NCBI GenBank assembly: GCA_963756525.1
Contig: CAVWNR010000003.1
Span: 372,001 to 436,000, forward strand
DNA: 64,000 nucleotides
Reading direction: 5' to 3'
Source: CAVWNR01 sp963756525
GTDB lineage: Bacteria; Actinomycetota; Actinomycetes; Mycobacteriales; Jatrophihabitantaceae
This document shows, piece by piece, positions 9,826-16,459 of this stretch. The position numbers and the translations under genes are program-made. The notes under the pieces were generated by a model that was not told the DNA's origin, made no database searches, and was given only the letters and a program-made list of their open reading frames with translations. Numbering within the stretch: position 1 is the stretch's first letter; each line of letters begins with the position of its first letter.

Positions 9826-10590
9826 CTACGCGTTGCGCTCGTAGACGAGGCGTAGCCCGAGCAGGGTCAGGTCCGGCTCGTGCCGGGTAACGGTCTCGCA
9901 ATGCGCGATCACCAGCGGCGCCAGCCCTCCGGTGGCGATCACCTCGACGCCGCCGGGGTCCTCGCGGGCGAGCGCCGCGGAGAGCCGGCGCACCAGCCCG
10001 TCCACCTGTCCGGCGAAGCCGTAGAGGATGCCCGACTGCAGCGCCTCGACGGTGCTCTTGCCGATCGGCGCGCGCGGCTCGACCAGCTCCACCTTCCGCA
10101 GCTGCGCGGCGCGGGCGGCCAGCGCGTCGAGGGATATCTCGATGCCGGGGGCGAGCGCGCCACCGAGGAAGTCGCCGCGCGCACTCACCACGTCGAAGTT
10201 GGTGGTGGTGCCGAAGTCGACGACGATGGCCGGTCCGTGCACCAGGTGGTACGCGGCCAGGGTGTTGACGATCCGGTCGGCGCCGACCTCCTTGGGGTTG
10301 TCGTAGAGCAGGTTCACGCCGGTGCGCACGCCGGGTTCGACGAGGACGGTGGGTAGCTCGGCGTAGTAGGTCGCGAGCATGATCCGCAGCTCGTGCAGCG
10401 CGGCCGGGACGGTCGAGCAGGCCGCGACGGCGGTGACCTCGTGGTCGGCGAGCAGTCCGCGGTAGGTCAGCGCCAGTTCGTCGGCGGTGTGCCGCGCGTC
10501 GGTCTTGATCCGCCACGAGCGGTCGAGCTTGTCGCCCTCGAACACGCCGAGGACGGTGTTGGTGTTGCCGATGTCGATCGCGAGCAGCAT
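9826..10590 (-). CDS. coaX: Type III pantothenate kinase
   Basis: This enzyme phosphorylates pantothenate, the first committed step of coenzyme A synthesis, without the CoA feedback inhibition of type I kinases. The 254-residue protein starts MLLAIDIGNTNTVLGVFEG (ASKHA phosphate-1 motif DIGNTNT). It has the PHOSPHATE-2 motif VVDFGTTTNFD, GADRIVNTLAA for pantothenate binding and GGALAPGIEIS. The ATG fits the family N-terminus. It lies 31 bases downstream of panC. In mycobacteria panD lies between these two genes; here it does not. Confidence 0.95.
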   Translation of the reverse strand: MLLAIDIGNTNTVLGVFEGDKLDRSWRIKTDARHTADELALTYRGLLADHEVTAVAACSTVPAALHELRIMLATYYAELPTVLVEPGVRTGVNLLYDNPKEVGADRIVNTLAAYHLVHGPAIVVDFGTTTNFDVVSARGDFLGGALAPGIEISLDALAARAAQLRKVELVEPRAPIGKSTVEALQSGILYGFAGQVDGLVRRLSAALAREDPGGVEVIATGGLAPLVIAHCETVTRHEPDLTLLGLRLVYERNA

Positions 10591-10621
10591 GGCGAAGCCT
10601 CGATGTTGAGTGCCAGGTCGG

Positions 10622-11437
10622 TCACAGGGTGAGCCCGACGTTGTCGATGAGCCGGGTCCGCCCGACCCGCGCGGCGACGAGCAGCCGGGCCGGGCCGTGC
10701 TCGGGCGGCGCCGCGAGGTCCCCACTGCGCAGCGCGAGGTAGTCGACCGCGAGGTCCGCGAGTTCTTCCCGCGCGGCGGCCAGCACCGCGTCGGCACCGC
10801 CGGCCGCGGCGTCCCGGCCGGCGAACAGGGCGCGGGAGAGCGCCAGTGCGCGAGCCCGATCTGACGCGGACAGGAACGCGTTGCGGCTGGAGAGCGCCAG
10901 GCCGTCCGCCTCGCGGACGGTCGGCACCCCGGCGACCCCCACCCCGAGGTCCAGATCGCCGACCATCTGCCGGACAAGCGTGAGCTGCTGGTAGTCCTTC
11001 TCGCCGAAGAACGCGACGGCGGGCCGGATCAGCGCGAAGAGCTTCGCCACCACGGTGAGCACGCCGGCGAAGTGAGTCGGCCGGGTGGCACCCTCCAGCT
11101 CGGCGCCGAGCGGCCCCGGGTCGACGCGTACCCGCGGCTCCCCACCCGGGTAGACGTCGGCGACCGCGGGCGCCCAGACCGCGTCGACCCCGGCCCGTTC
11201 GCACGTCCGCAGGTCGTCGTCGAGCGTGCGCGGATAGACGGCGAGGTCCTCGGCCGGCCCGAACTGCAACGGGTTCACGAAGATCGTGACGAGCACCGAC
11301 TCGGCGAACCGACGAGCGTGCTCGATCAGCGCGAGGTGGCCGGCGTGCAGGGCGCCCATCGTGGGCACGAGGGCGAGCGGCCCCGGCAGGGCGTCGCACA
11401 GCTCGGCCAGGTCGGCGCGGGCGTGCACCAGTCTCAT
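10622..11437 (-). CDS. panC: Pantothenate synthetase
   Basis: This enzyme condenses pantoate and beta-alanine with ATP to give pantothenate. The 271-residue protein shows VPTMGALHAGHLALIEHAR (HIGH-like nucleotide motif), the NPLQFGPAEDLAVYPR segment, THFAGVLTVVAKLFALIRP, FFGEKDYQQLTLVRQMV and ADGLALSSRNAFLS (KMSKS-like region). The ATG (MRLVHARADL) overlaps the stop of the upstream dehydrogenase-like gene by four bases. With coaX it forms a CoA precursor operon. Confidence 0.96.
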   Translation of the reverse strand: MRLVHARADLAELCDALPGPLALVPTMGALHAGHLALIEHARRFAESVLVTIFVNPLQFGPAEDLAVYPRTLDDDLRTCERAGVDAVWAPAVADVYPGGEPRVRVDPGPLGAELEGATRPTHFAGVLTVVAKLFALIRPAVAFFGEKDYQQLTLVRQMVGDLDLGVGVAGVPTVREADGLALSSRNAFLSASDRARALALSRALFAGRDAAAGGADAVLAAAREELADLAVDYLALRSGDLAAPPEHGPARLLVAARVGRTRLIDNVGLTL

Positions 11438-12321
11438 CCGGGCTCCTCCAGCACGTGCAGGATCTGCTCGGCCTGCTCGGCGGAGAGCCGCCCGGATGCG
11501 CTGGCCCGCTGCGCGGTGCGCCGGGCCATCGCCACGTAGCCGGCGACGGCCTGCGGCGCGTCCCGCGACAGGACCGAGACGTGCTGCGCCACCGTTGCCG
11601 TGTCGCCGCGAGAGACCGGCCCGGTGAGCGCCGCGTCGCCGAGTCGGAGCACGTTGTCCAGCGCGGCCGAGAGCAGCGGGGCGAGCAGCCGGGCCGGCTC
11701 GTCGACGCCGGCGCCGCGCAGCGCGTCGAGCGCGTCGTTCACCAGCGTGACGAGGTGGTTGGCGCCGATGGTCAGCGCGGCGTGGTAGAGCGGGCGCGCG
11801 GTCTCCGGCACCCACACCGGCTCGCCGCCGACCTCGACGACGAGCGCCTCGGCGACCGGCCGCAGCTCCTCCGGCGCGGTGACGCCGAAGGAGGCGCCGT
11901 CGAGCCGGTCGAGATCCTCCGGCCGCCCGGCGAAGGTCATCACCGGGTGCAGAGCGAGCGGCACCGCGCCCCGTGCGGACGCCGGATCGAGCACACCGAT
12001 GCCGTGCGCGCCGGACGTGTGCGCGACAAGCTGGCCCGCCCGCCACGCGTCCACGGCGGCCAGCCCGGCGACGAGCGGGCGGAGCGCGTCGTCCGGCACG
12101 GCGACGAGTACCAGGTCGGCGGCCGCGGCCAGCTCGTCGGGCGGCTTCATCGGCACGCCGGGGAGCATCCGTTCGGCCCGCCGGCGCGATTCCGCCGAGA
12201 CGCCGCTCGCGGCGACGATCCGGTGGCCGGCCCGGGCCAGCGCCGCACTCAGCACGCTGCCGACTCGGCCGGTGCCGATGACGCCGACGCGCAACCGGGC
12301 CTCGGCATGCGATGTGGTCAC
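11434..12321 (-). CDS. Rossmann-like DUF2520 dehydrogenase (Rv3603c type)
   Basis: This 295-residue protein has an N-terminal NAD(P)-binding Rossmann fold (RVGVIGTGRVGSVLSAALARAGH, residues ~10-32). A C-terminal helical DUF2520 domain contains PLYHAALTIGANHLVTLVNDAL. The fold resembles ketopantoate reductase, and the position directly before panC suggests a role in pantoate supply, but no ketopantoate reductase activity is established for this family. The GTG start (VTTSHAEARL) has GAGGGG four bases upstream. The ATGA overlap with panC indicates co-translation. Four tandem 16-bp repeats lie in its upstream region. Confidence 0.85.
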   Translation of the reverse strand: MTTSHAEARLRVGVIGTGRVGSVLSAALARAGHRIVAASGVSAESRRRAERMLPGVPMKPPDELAAAADLVLVAVPDDALRPLVAGLAAVDAWRAGQLVAHTSGAHGIGVLDPASARGAVPLALHPVMTFAGRPEDLDRLDGASFGVTAPEELRPVAEALVVEVGGEPVWVPETARPLYHAALTIGANHLVTLVNDALDALRGAGVDEPARLLAPLLSAALDNVLRLGDAALTGPVSRGDTATVAQHVSVLSRDAPQAVAGYVAMARRTAQRASASGRLSAEQAEQILHVLEEPG

Positions 12322-12370
12322 GGCACCCCTCAGGGCATCGACGGGCAGGCGCCGCTCGACACTACTGCGC

Positions 12371-12434
12371 GGCCAGCCATCCGATAGGCCAGCCATCCGA
12401 TAGGCCAGCCATCCGATAGGCCAGCCATCCGATA
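12371..12434. repeat. Four perfect tandem copies of a 16-bp unit
   Basis: GGCCAGCCATCCGATA is repeated four times with no mismatch, filling much of the 157-bp gap between two divergent genes (starts at 12321 minus and 12479 plus). Perfect identity implies recent expansion or strong constraint. It could bind a regulator of one or both divergent genes. Unit length and absence of separate spacers exclude a CRISPR array. Confidence 0.92.
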
Positions 12435-12478
12435 GGTTTGCGCCCCGTGACGGACAAAGCACGCTCGGGGAGCGAGAC

Positions 12479-12802
12479 GTGAGCGATCTGCAACTCATCG
12501 TGGCGCGCAGCGCCGACGCGGCCGGCCTGCACGCGACCGCCCCGGCCGTGCTGCTCGAGCTGCAGACGCTGCTCGGCGCGCTGGCCGCGAACGCGTCGGC
12601 GGCAACCGAGCGGGGCCGGCGGCCGTTTCGTCCCACGCCGGACTGGTCGGCCCGGCTGGGCGAGCTGGCCTACGGGGTCTACCTGCTCGCCGACCAGACC
12701 GGCGTCGACATCGCCCGCGAGGTGCTCGACACCGTGCAGACCGTGCAGCGTCGCGCCGGCCAAGCGGCCACCGAGAGCGGGTGGCCCTTCGAGACGGCGT
12801 AA
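12479..12802 (+). CDS. Small conserved-looking protein, possibly MazG-like
   Basis: This 107-residue protein has no recognised catalytic motif. It is largely helical: residues 5-45 form one long helical region (LQLIVARSADAAGLHATAPAVLLELQ) and residues 57-90 another (ARLGELAYGVYLLADQTGVDIAREVLDTVQ). The GELAYGVYLLADQTGVDI stretch faintly resembles the ExxD helix of MazG-like nucleotide pyrophosphohydrolases, but the EExxE helix is not evident. The GTG start follows GGGGAGCGA, a good ribosome site. It is divergent from the DUF2520 gene and stands alone on the plus strand within a long minus-strand block. Function is unknown. Confidence 0.6.
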   Translation: MSDLQLIVARSADAAGLHATAPAVLLELQTLLGALAANASAATERGRRPFRPTPDWSARLGELAYGVYLLADQTGVDIAREVLDTVQTVQRRAGQAATESGWPFETA

Positions 12803-12856
12803 CCCCGATCGGGCAACTTCTGGGATCGCTGCGCTTACGCGATCGAGTCGCGACGG

Positions 12857-13669
12857 TCAGTGCCCGAGCAGGCGCGCCAGCACCTCGTTCGGCTCGTCGT
12901 CGGCTCGTCGTCGGCGCCCACCGCTACCCGGGGCGACGGAGCTCGGTGCCGGGGCGTGCCCGGCGGCGTGCTCGTGCGCGTCCGCCCGGCGGCGGCCGAC
13001 GTAGCCTTCCGGCTCGGGAGTCGGCCGCTCTGCTGGCCCGGCAACCTCGGGTGGCCGGTCGACGGGGGGCGCGTCGTCGGCGTCGACGAACGGGCCGAGC
13101 CGCGGCAGGGCCGCGAACGGGTCGCGGTCGAAGGCGCTGGTCTGCTCGGAGGCGGGCTGCGGGCTGGGCGTGACCGCATCCAGAACTGCTGCGTGCCGCG
13201 TGGGTGCCGGGACCTCGGCTGTGGCGAGCCGGCGCACCTGCTGCTCCAGCGTTCCCAGGTCCGAGCCGATCAGCCGGGTGGTCTCGACCCGTTCCAGCTT
13301 CAGCTGCCCGTTGAGCCGTTCGGCGACATCGCCACGTAGCGCCGCCACCTCATTGCGCAGCTGCGAGAGCTCGGCGCGCAGTGCCGTCTCGATCTCGCGC
13401 CGAAGGGTCACCTCCAACTGCAGCTCCTGATCGTGGCGCAGCTCGAGCTGTCGCAGCTGCGCGTGGTCGTCGTTAGGCGCGCCTCGGCGCGGCCCGAGAA
13501 AGAACCCGATCAGCGCGCCCCACAGCCCGATGAGCAGGCCCACCGTCTGCTGCCTTTGGGTATGCGCGAACACCACAACGACGACGGCGGCCACCCCCAG
13601 GGCCGCCGCGACGCAGAGGCCGACGACCCGCCAGACGCCGCGCGCGGATGGGCCGGGCGCGTCGGGCAC
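12857..13669 (-). CDS. Membrane-anchored coiled-coil protein (DUF6779/Rv3604c type)
   Basis: This 270-residue protein has two predicted N-terminal transmembrane helices (about residues 13-34, VVGLCVAAALGVAAVVVVVF, and 42-58, VGLLIGLWGALIGFFLG). A coiled-coil of about 65 residues follows (QLRQLELRHDQELQLEV... to TLEQQVRRL), then a long Pro/Ala/Arg-rich, probably disordered, cytosolic tail. In position and form it matches mycobacterial Rv3604c between the panC region and folK. The role is unknown; the layout suggests a membrane scaffold. It lies 10 bases downstream of the DUF3180 gene. Confidence 0.8.
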   Translation of the reverse strand: MPDAPGPSARGVWRVVGLCVAAALGVAAVVVVVFAHTQRQQTVGLLIGLWGALIGFFLGPRRGAPNDDHAQLRQLELRHDQELQLEVTLRREIETALRAELSQLRNEVAALRGDVAERLNGQLKLERVETTRLIGSDLGTLEQQVRRLATAEVPAPTRHAAVLDAVTPSPQPASEQTSAFDRDPFAALPRLGPFVDADDAPPVDRPPEVAGPAERPTPEPEGYVGRRRADAHEHAAGHAPAPSSVAPGSGGRRRRADDEPNEVLARLLGH

Positions 13670-13679
13670 GGCTCGCAGT

Positions 13680-14156
13680 CTAACGATCGCGCCGATCGAC
13701 CTTGTCCGGCGGATGATCGCGGCGGCTCGGGTCGATGCCCGCGCGTTCGAGCAGCAAGCCCGCCGCCAGCAACAGCGCCGCGGCGACCAGCAAGGCGATG
13801 CCGACGCGCAGATCGTTGCCCGCCGCCTTGACGGTCGTCGCGTCCGGCGAGACCCGGGTCAGCAGCGCCACGCCCGCGCCCAGCACACCGGCCGCAACGA
13901 GCGCCGAAGCCTTGCCGAGCGCCACGCACCGGGCGATCACGATGGCCGCCATCGGCCGGGCGTGCGGGTCGTGCCGCACCGCGGCGCGCACCCGACGGGC
14001 GAGCAGGTATTCGGCGATGGCGAGCACGGCGAGGGGCACAGGGAGCAGGTACTGCAGCGGCGGGATGGACCCGTAGGACAGGCGCAGCAGAACGTACACG
14101 GTCGCGCCGATGATGAAGAACGGCACGGCCAGATCGCCGACAGTGGTGCGCCGCAC
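13680..14156 (-). CDS. DUF3180 membrane protein (Rv3605c type)
   Basis: This 158-residue protein has four hydrophobic segments: about residues 10-28, 35-52, 84-102 and 117-135. It begins VRRTTVGDLAVPFFIIGATVYVLLR and has a GSIPPLQYLLPVPL loop typical of the actinobacterial DUF3180 family, which is found downstream of folK. The GTG start is six bases past the folK stop. Function is unknown; conservation next to the folate operon is the only clue. Confidence 0.85.
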   Translation of the reverse strand: MRRTTVGDLAVPFFIIGATVYVLLRLSYGSIPPLQYLLPVPLAVLAIAEYLLARRVRAAVRHDPHARPMAAIVIARCVALGKASALVAAGVLGAGVALLTRVSPDATTVKAAGNDLRVGIALLVAAALLLAAGLLLERAGIDPSRRDHPPDKVDRRDR

Positions 14157-14162
14157 CTGCGC

Positions 14163-14654
14163 CTACCCGAGACCCAGATCCGGACGCCGGCGAACCCCGG
14201 CGACGTCTTCTGCGTCGAGACCGGCCACCAGCTCGGCGACCCGACCCTGCGGCAGCTGGGCGTCCGGGTCGGCCACGAGCCACGGGACGAGGACGAACCC
14301 GCGCTGGGCGGCGCGCGGATGCGGCAGCGTCAGCTCCGGGTCGTCGCTTGCGATGCCGTCGACGCAGATCACGTCGACGTCGAGCGTGCGCGGCCCCCAG
14401 CGCACGTCCCGTGCTCGGGCTGCGCCACGCTCGGCCGCCCGCGCGCGCTGTAGCCAGGTTTGCGCGCTCGCCGCCGGGTCGTTCGCGATGAGGACGGCGT
14501 TGAGGTAGTCGTCCTGGGCGACCGGCCCCCACGGCGCGGTCTCGTACACCGGCGACACGGCGACGAGCCACGGCCGCAGTGCGTCGACGGCCGACTGCAG
14601 GTGCGCCAGCCGGTCGCCCAGGTTGGACCCGATGGAGAGCACCGCCCGGCTCAT
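14163..14654 (-). CDS. folK: 6-hydroxymethyl-7,8-dihydropterin pyrophosphokinase
   Basis: This enzyme transfers pyrophosphate from ATP to 6-hydroxymethyl-dihydropterin in folate synthesis. The 163-residue protein shows VLSIGSNLGDRLAHLQ, SPVYETAPWGPVAQDDYLNAV and the signature RWGPRTLDVDVICVDG with the metal-binding DVD aspartates, followed by LPHPRAAQRGFVLVP. The ATG overlaps the folB stop by four bases. Confidence 0.96.
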   Translation of the reverse strand: MSRAVLSIGSNLGDRLAHLQSAVDALRPWLVAVSPVYETAPWGPVAQDDYLNAVLIANDPAASAQTWLQRARAAERGAARARDVRWGPRTLDVDVICVDGIASDDPELTLPHPRAAQRGFVLVPWLVADPDAQLPQGRVAELVAGLDAEDVAGVRRRPDLGLG

Positions 14655-15016
14655 CGGGCCCGCTCCCGGCGGATCGTCACGGCGACGTCGGCGAAGCTCA
14701 GCGGGATGGGTGCCTGCGGCTTGTGCACCGTCACCGTGGCGGCAGCCACCCGCGCGTCGGCGAGGCAGACGTCGGCCAGCCGAGCGGCGAGCGTCTCGAT
14801 CAGGTTCAGCGGCTCGCCGCCGACGATCTCGGCCAGCGCCTCGGCCAGCTCGCCGTAGTGGACGGTGTCGGCGACCTGGTCGGACCGCGCTGCGGCGCGG
14901 GTGTCCAGCTCGAGCTCGGCGTCGACGAGGAAGTCCTGCCCGTCGTGCCGTTCGGCGTCGTACACCCCGTGGTGGCCGCGAACCCGCAGCCCGCGCAGCA
15001 CGATCCGGTCGTTCAC
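14651..15016 (-). CDS. folB: Dihydroneopterin aldolase
   Basis: This enzyme converts dihydroneopterin to 6-hydroxymethyl-dihydropterin, the substrate of FolK. The 121-residue protein has the start VNDRIVLRGLRVRGHHGVYDAER, with the conserved HGV-E region, and the pterin-binding Glu in LNLIETLAARLADVC. It ends with the lysine-containing VTVHKPQAPIPLSFADVAV. The GTG lies 22 bases past the folP stop. Length is normal for the family. Confidence 0.95.
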   Translation of the reverse strand: MNDRIVLRGLRVRGHHGVYDAERHDGQDFLVDAELELDTRAAARSDQVADTVHYGELAEALAEIVGGEPLNLIETLAARLADVCLADARVAAATVTVHKPQAPIPLSFADVAVTIRRERAR

Positions 15017-15038
15017 CGGCCGGCCCCGGGCCCGTTGA

Positions 15039-15878
15039 TCACTGTGCCGCGCCCCGGATCGCCGCCATGGCCAGCGCTGCGTCGACGTTCGGCCGTACCT
15101 CGTGCACGCGCACGCCCCACACACCCCGTAGCACCGCATAGGCGGTGATCGCCGCGGTGGCGTCGTCTCGCGCACCGACCGGGCGCGGCTCACCGTCGGC
15201 TGCGGCCAGCAGCCGTCCGAGGAACGACTTGCGTGACGCGCCGAGCAGTACCGGCAGTCCCATGCCGGTCAGCTCGTCGAGCCGGGCCAGCAGCGCCCAG
15301 TTGTGCTCGGCGGTCTTGGCAAAGCCCAGCCCCGGGTCGAGCACCAGCTGCGCCAGGTCGATGCCCGCCCGCACCGCGCTGTCGACCCGCTCGGACAGCT
15401 CGCGGCGGACGTCGGCTACCACGTCGACGTAGCAGGCGAGCTGCTGCATAACGCGGCTGTGCCCGCGCCAGTGCATGAGGATCCAGGGACAGCGTGCGTC
15501 GCGGGCCACGCGGGCCATGTCCGGGTCGCCGAGGCCGCCGGAAACGTCGTTGATCACCTGGGCGCCGGCGGCTAGCGCGGCTTCGGCCACGGTGGCTCGG
15601 TAGGTGTCGACGCTGAGCGCAATCCCTTCCGCGGCAAGGGTTTCGATGACCGGCAGGACGCGCTTGATCTCCTCCGCGGCGTCGACCCGCTGTGCTCCCG
15701 GGCGGGTGGACTCGCCGCCCACGTCGATCAGGTCCGCGCCCTCGTTGCGCATCTCGAGCGCGTGCGCGACGGCGGCGTCGGGCGATTTGTAGCGGCCGCC
15801 GTCGGAGAACGAGTCCGGGGTGACGTTGAGGACACCGATCACTACGATCCGGTCGTCGCGGCGCGGCAGATCGCTCAC
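15039..15878 (-). CDS. folP: Dihydropteroate synthase
   Basis: This enzyme joins p-aminobenzoate to the pterin pyrophosphate and is the sulfonamide target. The 279-residue TIM barrel shows the two signatures IGVLNVTPDSFSDGG and DLIDVGGESTRPGA. It also has VSVDTYRA, INDVSGG, LMHWRG and the substrate-binding LLGASRKSFLG. The GTG start (VSDLPRRDDR) overlaps the folE stop by four bases (GTGA), indicating co-translation. Confidence 0.96.
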   Translation of the reverse strand: MSDLPRRDDRIVVIGVLNVTPDSFSDGGRYKSPDAAVAHALEMRNEGADLIDVGGESTRPGAQRVDAAEEIKRVLPVIETLAAEGIALSVDTYRATVAEAALAAGAQVINDVSGGLGDPDMARVARDARCPWILMHWRGHSRVMQQLACYVDVVADVRRELSERVDSAVRAGIDLAQLVLDPGLGFAKTAEHNWALLARLDELTGMGLPVLLGASRKSFLGRLLAAADGEPRPVGARDDATAAITAYAVLRGVWGVRVHEVRPNVDAALAMAAIRGAAQ

Positions 15879-16459
15879 TTGCCGAGGATGAGGCTCATGG
15901 CCTCGGCGCGGGTGCGCGGGTCGGACTTGAAGATGCCGCGCACCGCCGAGGTGACGGTCTGCGAGCCGGGCTTGCGAACCCCGCGCATGGCCATGCACAG
16001 GTGCTCGGCGGAGACGACGACGATGACGCCCTGCGGGTGCAGGCCCTTCATCACCGCGTCGGCCACCTGCGAGGTCAGCCGCTCCTGCACCTGCGGCCGC
16101 CGGGCGTAGAGGTCGACCAGCCGGGCGAGCTTCGACAGCCCGGTGATCCGCCCGTCGTTGCCGGGGATGTAGCCCACGGCGGCCGTGCCGTGCCACGGCA
16201 CCAAGTGGTGCTCGCAGGTCGAGTAGATCGGGATGTCCTTGACGAGCACCAGCTCGTCGTGGTCCTCGTCGAACGTCGTCTCGAGCACGCTGTCCGGATC
16301 GACGAACAGGCCGCCGAAGACCTCGGCGTACGACCGGGCGACCCGACCCGGGGTGCGCTGCAGCCCGTCGCGGTCAGGGTTCTCGCCGACCGCGATCAGC
16401 AGCTCGCGGATCGCCGCCTCGGCGCGCGCCAGGTCGACGCCGCCCTCGGCGCGGCTCAC
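15875..16459 (-). CDS. folE: GTP cyclohydrolase I
   Basis: This enzyme converts GTP to dihydroneopterin triphosphate, the first folate step. The 194-residue protein has the zinc-binding cysteine and histidine in STCEHHLVPWHG, the GLSKLARLVDLYARRPQVQERLT segment and the second zinc cysteine in SAEHLCMAMRGVRKPGS. The GTG start (VSRAEGGVDL) overlaps the ftsH stop by four bases. The order ftsH-folE-folP-folB-folK is that of mycobacteria. Confidence 0.96.
   Translation of the reverse strand: MSRAEGGVDLARAEAAIRELLIAVGENPDRDGLQRTPGRVARSYAEVFGGLFVDPDSVLETTFDEDHDELVLVKDIPIYSTCEHHLVPWHGTAAVGYIPGNDGRITGLSKLARLVDLYARRPQVQERLTSQVADAVMKGLHPQGVIVVVSAEHLCMAMRGVRKPGSQTVTSAVRGIFKSDPRTRAEAMSLILGK

Noticed and set aside
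12371..12434. Short direct repeats suggesting a CRISPR array
   Set aside because: The units are contiguous 16-mers with no spacers, and no cas gene is near.
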